A stretch of 64,000 nucleotides of DNA from Diploscapter coronatus (taxonomy: Eukaryota > Nematoda > Chromadorea > Rhabditida > Rhabditidae). The stretch spans positions 3,053,249-3,117,248 of the forward strand of contig OZ038423.1 in the NCBI GenBank assembly GCA_964036155.1. Reading direction: 5' to 3'. Below are positions 13,011-26,000 of the stretch, one piece after another; the first letter of the stretch is position 1; each line of letters starts with the position of its first letter. Under the pieces are notes generated by a model that did no database searches, had not been told where the DNA came from, and saw nothing but the letters and a program-made list of their open reading frames with translations. The translations under genes were made by a program, and so were the position numbers.

Positions 13011-13012
13011 AG
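13011..13012 (+). promoter_or_regulatory. Probable trans-splice (SL) acceptor
   Basis: A TTTAATTTTAG acceptor lies three bases before the ATG of the RBR ligase. In nematodes this arrangement usually marks spliced-leader addition. A 5' UTR cis-intron would look the same. Confidence 0.45.
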
Positions 13013-13015
13013 GAA

Positions 13016-16000
13016 ATGGCACTCAACAATGATATAGATTACGAGTTGGAGATGGCTTTAGCAGCCAGTCAAGACGATGATGAAGAGGCCTTCATTCGAC
13101 AACAGATCGAAATGATCAATGCTATGGAAGGCAGGAATCAGCCTGAAGCAACGAATAGAAACACGAATGAGCATAATCGGCCACTTGTTGACAATGGGGT
13201 AATTCAGTTTTTTTTGTTTCGTGAAATATCCAAAGCATGAGTCATATTTAGAGAGCGCAAGTTCCGCCCATTTTGTGAAGTCAAAGTCAAGGAAAGCAAT
13301 TTCGCTAAAAATTTTCAAAAAATTCTAGAAATTTTCCGAAGTGATTTTTTGCTGGAATAACGCAATACAAAACTATTTTGCATGTTTCATGGATTTTTGC
13401 GCTCGAATTGCAGAATGGGCGTGACCTATCATTTTGGGAATGATAAAAACCCATAGGAACTTCAGAATATTCCAGAAATAAGCAAAGAAATTCAAACAAA
13501 CGTCTTTACAAGAAAAAGGATTTCTGATCGTTGTCTTCAGAAATTCATATCTCTGGTTACACTGCTCCGTGTTTCATGCGGTTTTTTGCTATAAGATTAA
13601 TTAGCCCTACAGATTTCTAAAAATACTTCCATGATTTTGTCTTCACAGCGGGAATATCACTTGCACCCCAGTCATATTGTCCAAATTGAAATAGCTTTTG
13701 AATTTAGCCTCATCCATTTCTAAGAATTCTTACTATTTTCTATGATTGTATGAATGCTTTCATCTGGCATTTCATTGGATATTTCACGGTACTGAGGTTT
13801 ACACTCGTGAATTTATCATTGGCTCGTCTTTCATTTCCCACTCTACTCTTTATCAGATAAAATAGTCAATGATGAATACAGCAGGAGGCTCTGGAATTTC
13901 AATGATTCAATTTCTGTTCATTTCAGCAACGCAACGCTTCCACCAGTCGATCGCTGAATGCCCGAGAGAAGAGGCTCCAAGAGAATATTGAAGTCACTCT
14001 AGCGGCTCAGAGAAAGCTCTTCGATGAATCGATTAGAGCCATCAAATCCAGCAAAACTAGCCAAGCAGTCAAGGATAAGATGAGAAAAAGTCAGCTACTG
14101 GATGTTCTGAAGCAAAGATTTCCATCAGTAGGTGATCAAGGATTTTCTTTTCTAAGTCGAAGTTAAGGTGAATGAAGAATTCCTCGAAGCCGCGATAAGT
14201 TGGTTTCCACCAGTGGCATGCTTCCTGATAGCCAACTTGGTTGAAATTGGGATGGAGCAGAATCTGCTGGCGAGCAATGGTAACTCAAGTTTCGTATTAT
14301 GTACGGGACAGCTTTCAAATAAACAAGATGAACGTCTTTCATAGTGATGTCGAAAACTATGAAACATAAGCTCTTCATCAGTGATATTAAGAAGGCCGCT
14401 TGCTGACCCTCTTCGAATACCCAACTCATTCGGAACGCGGGCCTCGAGTTGAGACGAGCTGTGAAGTGCCAGAGTGGATGGTCGAGCAGTGGCAAAAATA
14501 CATAGACATTGTTAAGAAAGTAGACTTTTTCAGGAATTCTCACTCAAATCAACGTGATTTCAGGATTATGCCACTGAAGTCTCTCAGTTCGAATGCCAGG
14601 TCTGCTTCGACACTCATCACATCGCGAATGGGGTCTATTGCGCGAGTTTGTATGAGGAACAGTTCATCAACGATTTTGATGGGATTACGAGGGGTTCGTC
14701 ATTTTTGAAAATAGCTTTCCTCAAACACTTCAATATTTTCAATTTAAGCTGAATACCATAGGAGAAAATGAGTTGTTCCTTTATCAGGGATACCTGGAAA
14801 TTGTATGATATCATAGTGCGAGACATGTCTAAATAGTATGATAAGAGATCCGTTTGTGCTCCATCCCCAGCACAATTTTACATATATGTCCTTAGTCATA
14901 ACGTTATACGTTTTCCAATTTTCCTTTATTAGCATCAGCATTATCTTGCCAGACTATAGTGTTTATCTGAATTTCGTCCAGACGACGGTCACCGCGTGTG
15001 TGCCGACTGCCTCCGAGAGATGGCGAAAGCAGCTTCAGACGACGCTGCAGTCGCCAAGGGTGGGGTTGGGTTGAAATGCGTCGACCCAAACTGCTCTGGA
15101 GTTATTTTGTATGGTGAGCTTAGTTTTCTTGGGTCGTCGTTTTTGCAAACTAATCAAATTGAATTTAGCTCATGTGAGTCCGCATTTGCATGATGAAGAG
15201 GTGAGGAGCAGACTGCATAAACGGCTCCAACAAGAGGCCATCGTTGTCTTGCAGGGACTCGAAAGGTTAATTCTTGTTTTGCAAATACTATTTAGATGCA
15301 TTATTCTTCACAAGTTATCCAAGAAAGCCAGCACTTTTTTTTATGAATCATACAACAATTGCAAAATAAAATAACACCGCTTTTGCAAGAGCTTGAAACC
15401 TTTATAGGCTTCTAAATCATAATAACGAAGAACACAATTATGCAAAAGAATAATTGGAAAATAATCATTTTTCGGAATCAAGAAGATTTTCTCTTTTTTC
15501 AGCTGCAAGAAATGCCAGTACACGATGCAAATCGAAATTCCAAAAGAAGAACTGCAAGCTTTTCAATGTCCAGAATGCCAGGCGGAGTTTTGCAGGTAAG
15601 CATATCGTTTCGAAGTTCACGGTCAAAAAACAACCTAGAACCTGCAAAATCGATTGGAAGGACCACGTCAACAGTTCGGGACAGGCAAAGCGATGCGAAG
15701 ACGTCATGTCTCCAGAGGACTATAAAAGGATCAAATTGTAAGAATTTGGCGAAAAGTCGAAATAAACCCTTCATTTCAGAGAAGAACAACTCACTAACGC
15801 TGTTCTTCGTCAATGTGAGTGTGGGGCGTCGTTCGTCAAGACTGATGGATGCAACAAGATGACGTGCAGGTTAGAGTTGCAAAATGATGTTGAAGAAGGC
15901 GTGATCAAATGATCGAATGATTTGCACCTTCATCAACATGGCTTCTCATTATGGTATCCGCAAACTGTTTTCTTTAGATGCGGTAAGAAAATGTGCTACC

Positions 16001-16200
16001 TCTGCAGACAGAAGAACATTGAATATAGTCACTTTGGGTAGGATTTAGTCTGTTCAGTAAAAAAGTTACGTTTTTTTAGGGAAGGAAGATGCAATCTTTG
16101 GGAAAATCCCGCTCTGGGAGATTTGAATGCGACTGAGAATATCTTGCAGGAGGCAAGAAGAGATCAAGCTCTTCACAACGTCATTGAGAAACTGCAATAA
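13016..16200 (+). CDS. RNF216: RBR E3 ubiquitin ligase, RNF216/Triad3 type, 481 aa
   Basis: Twelve exons join in phase: 13016-13198, 13927-14127, 14168-14279, 14392-14519, 14564-14693, 14982-15113, 15169-15265, 15503-15595, 15639-15737, 15780-15869, 15978-16037 and 16080-16200. The N-terminus is acidic and helical. RING1 starts at [11 protein letters not shown] and continues [14 protein letters not shown]...GLKCVDPNC. The IBR follows (SCKKCQYTM...[21 protein letters not shown]). RING2 is [20 protein letters not shown] then [10 protein letters not shown], with the Cys of DGCNKM in the position of the RBR thioester cysteine. The C-terminus [20 protein letters not shown] resembles the helix after RING2 in RNF216. 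RBR ligases take ubiquitin from E2 onto RING2 before passing it to substrate; vertebrate RNF216 assembles K63/K48 chains. The 43-nt intron 15596-15638 is needed to keep the IBR zinc ligands in frame. Confidence 0.9.
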
Positions 16201-16397
16201 TCAATTTCTACGTGTATTGTGAATTATTTTCTTCAAAGATCACTAATCGCTATTTATTATGACTTATAAAGTTGCGTAAAATAATGAATATGTATTATTG
16301 GAACTTCTATGCATTGATGTATGATTTACTTTGAGGATTATGAATATTTATTCAACATTAAATCAAGCGAATAAAGCTTTTGATTTTCTCCAAATTA

Positions 16398-18451
16398 CTA
16401 CTGCTGTTTATCTTCATCCTTGGGATACTTTCTCTTGAGTGGGTTTGTAGAGCCAGATGATATAGTCTGAAAAAACATTATCTTTGCATGGAAAATAATC
16501 ACCTTTATGGAGGATACTGTTCTGATGCTTGAAAGAGTTGCTCTACTATTTTCTGACGATATTAGCTAAAATATAATATGTGCTAAAAGTTTTTTTTTTA
16601 ATTACCGTGTCATTCCTAGCCCTATAGCTCTCTAATGAAGAGTTATCAGTGTTGTTTTCTATTGAATCATCATCAGAATAAATGCCCAATCGTTCCTAAA
16701 ATTTTATAAATTGAAATTTGATTGGAAAGTTTTACGGATAAAAACGTTTTACCCAACGCCGACGACGTAAATTACTGGGCGTCATCCAACTAGGCCCTGG
16801 AACATCTAGTTGGTTTTCAGTCTGAAACAGTTTCCTTGACTTATTTTAAAGGAGTACGAAATGACTTCTGGAGCACGTTCGGCTCGAACAGTCTGATACG
16901 GAGTGTCTTGCGGACTCGTTTCCGGGCTTGCAGTGGGACTCGTTACGAAGTCCATTACGTTATATTTTTTTACTTCTTCTTTCTGAAATAATTAATGTTT
17001 TTTGCTTTAAAAACAGCTATTTTGAAATGACGGGATGATGTGAGGACGTTTGTTATAGTTAGGAGTAGGAAGGGAGGGAAGAAAAGTAAGGTGAAATAGT
17101 GTGAGAAAATATAGGTATCGTCCTCACATCATCCCGCCATTTCTCAGTCCCCTAAAAGAGCTTCAATGAGCATATAAATCGATCAAAAAATAGCATCTAA
17201 GCAAAGATATTACCGGCCGCTGATTCGAAACACTGCTATCCAGCGACGATATATCAGAATCATCCTGATTCCTCATGAAAATCGATTCTTCGTGTCTTTG
17301 TCTCTGAAAAATTACATTCTCGGTTTTTTCTCAAAAATTTTGTCCACCATTGCTTGTCGATTCCTTCTTGAGATGTCATGCAATTCAATTTCATTTCCAG
17401 GCGACGAACTTCCAATATCAGGTGAACGGAACATCTTAAAACTGTGTTCTCTGATGTTTTTCATTTTTTATAATAATTATGGGTTTATTTATTACAATAA
17501 ATCTAAATTCTTACATTCCAAATGTTCGATATTATTCCATTCCGATCTGTTTGAGAAGAATCTTGACTTGTAGACGGCATTTGGCTATCGTTCTTAAACT
17601 AAAAATTATTTGAACAAATTTTTAAAACCACATTCTGAGTTCTGGAGCTCCTATTTGAGTCGCTATCTTCATAGAAAGTGTTCGGTGGATAGGGACCATC
17701 ACTCTCGGATTGAGGCTAAATCAAATTACAACGCTTCTTTATCGATAAAAAATCGAACTATTGAGACTGAATCAATCCTGCTAAGGTCATCAATAGCAGA
17801 CTCCGAAGAATCGTGATTAATCAAATTCGGATCCCTAGTATCACTATCAGGTACTGACTAAATTTATAAATCAATACGCTTCTAAGGGCAACTTGGAAAC
17901 CGCAAGTTCTCAAGCCATGCGAAATAGTGTGAGAAAAAAATCGTTTCCCTACCATTCCTCACTCTATTTCACATGGCTTGAAGGCTTGAACTTTCCAAAT
18001 AGCCTTTTTAGGCTGAACTTTGTTGATATTTATATTACAATTACCGTAGTTAATGTATCAGTTCTTTCAGCTCCTCCCTGTGAAGAACTATTATCCGATT
18101 TACTAAATTTTCAGATTAGATTTTCTCGATTTGAGGTTAATACTCAATTCTTATAGATTTATGTTTATAGGATTTATGAACATATAAAAAATCATTTTTC
18201 AAAGATTTTCAGCTAACTTACTCTGATACACTTTGTCCAAAAAGACGATCGAAAATGGTCTGATTGGTTTGTCTTATACCAGGTGGAATCGTCATTCCAG
18301 CTCTGTAGATCCAGACCCCAACACTGACGATTATGATCAATGTTATGAGTACAGCAATTATCAATCCGGTTTTAGTACCGGTCTTTAAATTTTGTGCTAA
18401 TTTACGAACTTTCAGATGACTCTCCATTATTCCTGAGATCAGTGTGGTCAT
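16398..18451 (-). CDS. Single-pass membrane protein with Ser/Asp-rich low-complexity domain, 374 aa
   Basis: Twelve exons on the minus strand join in phase: 18451-18222, 18102-18045, 17857-17768, 17715-17632, 17592-17515, 17434-17348, 17303-17214, 16982-16866, 16821-16753, 16695-16606, 16565-16503 and 16466-16398. Exon 1 carries the only membrane segment (TGLIIAVLITLIIIVSVGVW, residues about 29-48) after a short basic N-terminus, as in a signal-anchor protein. The rest is hydrophilic, rich in Ser, Asp, Asn and Pro, with runs such as SDSDTRDP-like acidic stretches and SPTASPETSPQDTP, and ends LKRKYPKDEDKQQ. I do not recognise it; it looks disordered. Exons 3-11 are all multiples of three in phase 0, so any can be skipped without a frameshift. 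The gene ends 198 bp from the RBR ligase, tail to tail. Confidence 0.75.
17025..17142. mobile_element. Palindromic foldback MITE (intron)
   Basis: AAATGACGGGATGATGTGAG on the left is inverted, with one mismatch, as CTCACATCATCCCGCCATTT on the right. The interior has the family A motif TGAAATAGTGTGAGAAAA. It accounts for most of the 231-nt intron 16983-17213, in a gene whose other introns are mostly 36-60 nt. Confidence 0.75.
17887..18004. mobile_element. Palindromic foldback MITE, family A copy (intron)
   Basis: The element starts GGCAACTTGGAAAC and ends CTTTCCAAATAGCC, with the inner motif ATGCGAAATAGTGTGAG and its inverse CTCTATTTCACATGG. It fills most of intron 17858-18044. Confidence 0.75.
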
Positions 18452-20016
18452 TCTTTCTGGGTAAAAGGATGATGCTAAGCCTTTCCATTTATTCTGCGCA
18501 CCTTGATCTTCTCGTTCTCTTCACTTTCCACACTATTTTCGCGGTTCACGTGGCATTCGCACCTTCCTTTTTTCAATAGACAGAAGCAACGCCGATCTCG
18601 GGATAAAAGAGGGTAACTAAGCTTACAGTTGAATATTTCGATATGCAATAACGATAACAACATTTACAATCACCAGATCTAAATTTGCAATTGAGCAAAA
18701 ATAAAAGTAATACGGCAAATTTCAATATGATCCCCTATGCGAAGGTATTTTTGTTGATAATTCCTTTTTATAAATTTGAAAAGTGGAGAATAATATTTGA
18801 TAGGCCAGTGTTTTGTTGACTAATTGTAAGGCTGGAATAATGTTCGGTTTCTATTTTGTTTCGAAAATTCTTCAGGAATAGGAAAACTACTTTCGATTTT
18901 TGTGTTTCAGAATTTAACTTTTATCCAGGCCTGTTCGGCTGTTATTAAATGACGGACTGGCATACTAACCAGAAGTTACGCAAATTTCGTTTACATTTAT
19001 GTACACCCTCGGTACTAACCGACCATATAGTTAGGGGTAAAGAAAATATACTAGGTATATAATGAAATAGTGTGGGAAAAGGAAAGGGTTCGTCAGTCCG
19101 TCAAACATTACTTGCCCCCTGTTCCTGACCTAGATTCTCCCTTGTCGTGACATTTGGCGGGTTCAGGAGACAGATAATATCTGCATTCTTGATCAGGGTT
19201 TGAACAATTCTGCTTTTCCCTAAATAATTCATTATCGAGCCAGAAATATGAGAGGTTGAAAATAAGGGGAAAAATGAAAGAATTTTAGGTTCGTTATTAA
19301 TTCCCACGTGATATTTGTCCATTTCTAACAAACTGAAAGGCAATCCGGACAGGGCAGCGCCTGAAGAGATCCCACTTTTTCAACAGAAGATCTCTTTAGG
19401 CGCTGCCAAATAGTCGTGCATCCACTTGCACCTCCCAGATAACGAACCAAATAATTGAATGTTGGGTTGAATAAATTTACATGAGATATTAATGAAATTT
19501 CTTACGAGCATATTTGTGCTCCCCCCAGTTGTTTGCTGCAATCCGAAGAATCTATGGTGCACGTGCAGTTTGTTAAACTGATATTTGCCTAAATTTTTCC
19601 CATTTAATTTCCATTAAAACTTAATAGTTTTGTATTGGGCTGGTCCACAAGTATCCAACCCTTTCTAAAAAAATTCGATAATTTTCTTTGGGATTTATGA
19701 ATCAACATGGGGTCTTCGGTATATATGCAAGTTGGACAAGGGCTTTAAATAGTAATTTTAAGTCCGTCACGTTTCAAATCACGCGTAAAATACATTCATG
19801 AAAAGTAGTAGGTTTTCCGAGGTCTGACCTGCTGCAACAGATGCGTATTTCTGGGCAATCTATATACCATTTTGAAGCATTAGTCAGGCACCTATTGCGG
19901 TAAAAAATTAGCATTTCAATTACAACCTTACGTTTTTGTGCGCAAAGATATGCATTTTCTCTCTATATAAAATCAGCGAAACCAACTTTAAAAAATCGAT
20001 CGTAGAATCGATGAGA
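18452..20016. other. Intergenic region
   Basis: Spacer between two minus-strand genes. It holds a 55-nt near-perfect hairpin (19353-19407) and a partial family A-like motif (TGAAATAGTGTGGGAAAA near 19066). No gene was recognised. Confidence 0.4.
19353..19407. repeat. Short near-perfect hairpin
   Basis: GGCAGCGCCTGAAGAGATC pairs with GATCTCTTTAGGCGCTGCC through a 19-bp stem with one mismatch and a 17-nt loop. The bases outside the stem do not pair. It could be a small palindromic element or a short RNA hairpin. Confidence 0.6.
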
Positions 20017-23000
20017 TTATGCGAAACTTTTGAACGCGCATTTATAACTCTCGTAATTTCTAAACAATTTTAAAATTACTCTTTGATAGCCGGCACCAAT
20101 ATTTCCGCATCGCACGCACAATTCAGATGACGAGTTCAAGCTGTATGGTTGTTGACATGCCAGACTCGTGTTGCTTACATCACAAGCACTATAGTAATTT
20201 ATAGGTCTAAAAATTATCGATTTAACACATTAATTTAGAATTAGTAATTCAAAATACTTACTCTGGACACTTAATGACATTGCAATCAATTAGATGTTTT
20301 CCATAGGTTCCATTTGTGAATGTAAAATCTGGACAATTCGAGCATTCACCACTCTCCGACTGAAGTTCAATTTCATTATTATAAATATAAATATAAAGGA
20401 AAAGTAAATTTATTACATTCCGATATTGAGTGAATGGGTTATTGCAGCAGCTACCATGACATGACGCACTGCTCTGAAATAAGAGTTATTGAACTTCGTA
20501 ATAAAATTCTCGAATGTTAATTGATTTATAGTGCGGAACGACCACTATTATAGTTTTAGAAGAAAAAAAACATCAATGGCCCTGCCTGAAGGGAAGCGCA
20601 GCGAAGGTTTTATTCACTTTACAAAATACGAGCCTTAAAATCGATAAAAATTCAAATTTTACGATCATTACACTTTCGCAACCCATTAAATGACAGTTAG
20701 TGAATTTAGCCTTACCCGCTGGCCAGGGGAATCATTGCACATCCCGTTTCCGCATGGGATGCAGTTTCTCTGTCCCCACTGATCTTGATAATAGTTGATG
20801 CGACACGGTTGACAACAGTCCGATGTTGAGTTATAAAAAGTTCCAGCAGAGCAATTCTCTAGAACAAAATTTCAGTAAACTTTAGATTATTTAGCCATAA
20901 AGATATCAATCTCTTAGGCACGGCGAGAAAAATGCAGGAAAATTGCAGAATCTAATTTCTAATCTTTTCTTTGTTGCTATTCTTCAAGTGAGTAGCGTTA
21001 GTCGAACAATGAAATGATGAATTTTGCATAAATTAAACTCAATTTACTGATCCTTAAAAATCTAAAATTTAGATATCATAGTCCTTACTAATGCAATACT
21101 CAATGCCAGCAGCTCCAGGACCAGCCGTTGTTTTATTATCCGGACATCCAACGCAGCTCATCGTCGAATTATCGTAGAACGTTCCTCGTTCGCAATCGAT
21201 ACATTTTGGATTACCTTGATCGTCGTGAACCAAGTATTTTCCGGGAGGACACGTTACTGAAATTGGATCTACTAATTGCGTAACACCAGACCAAGGTAGG
21301 GAGATCGTCAGATGTCTCTTGCGACCTACCCCCTGCATATTTACTTTATATATTTTTAGTTCTAATTTACAACCATCCAAAATTGCTTTTCAGCAAAATG
21401 ATATTTTGAATGTCGTTTATTTTTTGAAATCTATTTATAGCATTTTATTTCCATTTGACGAAAGCTCTCTCTAGGTCTGTATAGCTGACTAGTCACTAGA
21501 ACATCTCCAGAACCATTTTTCATTTCTTCTTAAATTCTTTGCATATAGGACGGAAACAAAACTTACCACATAAAATTTCAAGCATGTCCGTATTAGAATT
21601 TCTTGCCAGAATGTTATTCTTGCCAATTTCATCAATGTATGGGTACATATGTTTTTTGGGACATTCAATGCGATTTTCAGTGTAACTCGTATTCGGCACG
21701 ATCCGATAATTTGAATGATTTAGTTGATCGATAACGCTGGTGTTGATCATTATGTTGGATATTCTAAATTTCGCCCCAAATTAGTAATTTCTTTTATTAT
21801 TGCACAGGTATCGTAATACGAAGCCTATCTAAAACCAGCCGACTCCGCCCCGCCCCTTCCCTACAGTCTCTCCCTCCTGGACCCCTTTCATCCCACTTCT
21901 CACTTTGGCTTACATACAGTTCAGTTGTCATCCCTTTTGAAGTTCAATAAAGTAAATTTGTTCTCCCTGAGTATATTTCGGTTTTACTACACAAACAATC
22001 AGTAAAACAGGAATACATTTCAATCTGATAGGCAAGTTGATAGGTTCCATTCGCATTCACTTCGTCTTGACCTTCACATGATAGAGGGATCGTCACATTG
22101 CAATTTTTGCCAATAGTGCAATTAGGCATCGCTTCAATGATCTTCTGATTTAGTGTTGCCTTCATCTAAATGGGTTTTTTCAGGTATTTTTAAGAAGTCG
22201 ATTTAAGTTTTTCGTCAAATCTCCTTCAAAATTTTACCACTTGGTTAAGTTAGGCAGTTTGTAAATGGCTGAATGTGCGAAGTGCTTTTTTATAATTGAT
22301 GAAATGACAGAGTAGTCTCTTTCTATACTATTGGTCCCTTCTTGTACTCTTTAACACGACATTCCGTCATTCACAGACTGCGAGTAGAGACAACAGAAAA
22401 CATTCTTCCATCTCATCCTATCGCATGCATCAAATTTAGAATTTCCTTTCAAAAGTCAAAGTGTTGCCTTACATTTTCACAAGTGGTGTTGAATCCCATA
22501 ATGCTTTCGGACAGGATCTGTGTCGGTTCCTCCATATCAGTGAATCCGCATTTATAAAGCACGATCTTATCATCGTTGGTTTCTTCTCCGTACAGCCAAG
22601 ATCCAGTCGAGTCGCAGACGAAGAATTCAGGTTTATCGGGTGTGGGGTAGCTTGCATCATTGCAGTTGACTCTGACTGTCATGTTGACATTAGGTCCTTT
22701 GATATCAATTGTTTCGATGGCTCCATTTATGGCTACGAGTTTATGCACGGTTTCAGAGCAGATACTCCTGTGGACGGTCATTTCGAAGGTGCACGTGGCA
22801 CGATTACCCGAGCCATCAGTCACCTCATAAATCCCTATTGATGTTCCTCTGAAAGCGTCATATAAACCGAATGAAGGACGGGCCGAATTCGGTAAATCCT
22901 CAGACTTCTCAGACAAAGAAAACCGAGACTGATCGATGCTTTCTGCGAGCCTTAGGCTGCATCGATTTTCTCTGGCCAGCATTAAGTGCTTTCAATAAAT

Positions 23001-26000
23001 AATAACAAGTCAAATGGCAGTAAGTGAGACACTTCTGCTTGTTGATTTAATTTTTAAATAATTTATTGGAACAGTACTGGCAAAAATACTCTTCAGCTGA
23101 TTTGTCTCTGAGGATGCAACGCATTCACCCGTTATTCATTTTCTTAGAAAGGGCTGGATAAATTTGGTTTATTTCAAAATTTCAATACGCATATTGCAGA
23201 GCATCGTTCTTCACGCTGAATATTTTTCTCGAATTTAAAAATGTGACTTACACTCCAAACTTTTGCCCCACCAAGATATTCTGCCTGTAATCTTTGATGC
23301 ATCCACTGTCGTCATAAAATATCGGATTATTCCATAGATCCACTGGAATTTCGACTCCTTCTGGTTCGCTCGCATTTGGAGGTGTATTTATTTGCATTGG
23401 ATAGTAGAATGGACACGTTACGGCTATAGGTGGTTGGTTATCAATGCAGAGTTCAGTGGGAATGTTACACACGTCGGTAACATTTTTTAGCTTTCCATTG
23501 AGGCAATTCGCGTTTCGAATGACGCCGGGCGATCGCTGCTCTACGCCTCTGTATTTTCGAGTGACATTAGCAGCCAAACTCGACCAATCGAGTAGAACTT
23601 GGCCATCCTGAAAGCAAATAATGTGTTCTGAGAATAACTCAGCGAAAATCTGTAGTGTCTTGAATCTTTCAAACTGAGAAAATGCCTACATCGAATCAGG
23701 GTTTAAGATATTTCCTACAGCTGATAATGATTATGAGCTTCTAGTTTTATGAAATTTCTATAATGAGAATACTCACATCTTCTACGTTTGGCATATCTCG
23801 TTTGCTTATGTTTCCTTCATAGATTCGAAATTCACTGATGTATCCAACATAGAGGTTTTTGTCATCATTCCTTGGTGCTAGTGTAAGATTCCATTCATTT
23901 CCGTAAGGAGCTATCTTATTTGTTTGACAGCTTCTGCTCTGTTCCCCATTATCTCCATCCATGTAAAGATCATATTCTCCCATTTCATTCTTCAAATAAA
24001 TACAGTAGTAGTGGAACGTGTTTACAAGCTTGTAAATTGATATATTTTGGTTGTGCGTATCATCGATACATTTGGAAATATCATAGATGGACATGGACAT
24101 CTCAAAGTTTTCTTTTCCACTTATGCTCATAAAAGGCGCTTTCGTTCTCCAATCAAAGGTTGTATTGTTATACAAATTTTGATATATCGACGGAAGCAGA
24201 TACGTGCAGATCGTGATATTTTTCAAAGTATCTTCGCCAGGAGAAAAAGTCTTTGATATTATCGGGTCTGAGGATACGCTACCGAGAAATAGTAAGTCGT
24301 AAGTGTAGTTGCTATTAGGTTCTGTGACATTTGCACGTATGGTACAATGTGATCCATCCTCATCATGGTATTCATCACACTGACAGTAGGCCTGATTGGC
24401 AGTTTCATTGAGGGTGCACCGACCCTTGCATTTGTTGACGAAGTCCGCGTTGCACGGATCGTCCACCGGTTCGGAACAATTTGTCCCCGTCCAATTTGGA
24501 GGACATATGCATCTTTTAGAACCATTCGAAGAATTATCACAGGTGCCTCCATTCCAGCAAAGTATGTCACTGCAGTTTACAGCGTTTAACGAACAATCCG
24601 GACCATAAAATCCATCGGTTTCATTGCAAACACAGGCAGATCCGTCAAACATTTCATTAGGCTGCTTGCATTTATATTCAATACAAAATGGTTCCAAATA
24701 GCCTAAAAGTCGTATTTCCTGCATTTCTTTAAGTGTTTGAGTAAAGTGCCGATTAGATATAGTTTAAAAAGGAAGCTACTATTCGTCGGAATGTTGGAAC
24801 GTGCCTTTTTCCATAATATATCTCAATTAATTTCATTCTTCCTATACCTATCTGCGTTCCGACATTTCAACAAATAGAATTATCAATGAAAAGAGTGATA
24901 TGAGATCAGAGTTGTTGCATGGTGAAAAAACTCTTTCCTGTATTGGAAAAATATTATTGATTGAGAGAGCGTCGATATTCAAAAACTACGCTATTCGTCT
25001 CGTTTCTCTTCTACGCGACTCACTATTTCGCTCCAAATTCGATTTCTAATTGCTGCTGCATGAATATCGATTTTCTCTTCAATCAACTATACCTAGATCG
25101 CAATCACATTTCTGCGCTGTATCATTGCATTTTCCGTAGTAACAATCTGTTGCATTACAGAAGTCTTCAATTTTCACGCAATTCGAGTCGCTGTTATTGT
25201 AGAAACCTGGAGCAGGGATGGAACGAAATTTCGTTTCGATTTTGAGAAACATTTTTTCAGCCATTTCGCGAAATCTCGTTTCGTGATCGAAATTTCTTTT
25301 TTTTTTTGCAAAACCCCATTTCGAAATCGAAATTTAAAACTAAATTTCGAGAAATATCGTTGTTTAAAAAATTTTAAACCCCCACCCAAAACAATTTTCG
25401 TTTGAAAATTTTCAAAAGTTCAAACGAAATTTCGTTTCGTTTCATTAAATTTTAAATTTTCATTTCGTTCCATCCCTGACCTGTAGGACAGATACAAGTG
25501 CATGTTCCATTCTCACTAAATTTGTCAATACAATTGCAAATTTTCCATTTTTCTCTTACTCATTGGGTGTGCCAGTGTTGCATTCCTCTTTAGCGCAGTG
25601 CACAGAACAGTTGCTTCCGATGTAATCCTCATCACATTTACAGGATATCTGAAGTAAGATTTTCAGAACTATTTTGTGGCGAATATTCCAGGAAAAATGT
25701 GCTTGCAGAAACGCACGTTGTTATTGACGCCATCCACTATCGTGCAGGTTCCATGATCGTTGCACCAGAAGGTATCACTACAATTCTCGCAGTGAGCTCC
25801 GAAATACTGTCCTTGGGGACAATCGCAAATGCATATTTCATTATCGTAATCCCATGTTCCGTTTTGACCGTTGCAATCTGGTCTGCAGTCCTTCTAAAAA
25901 CTCATCTCTGGCAATGAATCAATTCTCTCCCAATTGAAGCGAGTGAATAAATTACTTCGAAGAAACTGATGAGAGAACCCATTAAATTAGGTATAATCAC

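Noticed and set aside
15596..15615. 20-nt intron in the RBR ligase
   Set aside because: Too short to splice and it breaks the IBR frame. The 43-nt intron 15596-15638 keeps the zinc ligands.
22461..22841. 126-codon plus-strand frame
   Set aside because: Antisense shadow of the HYR/Cys-rich exon of the mosaic gene.
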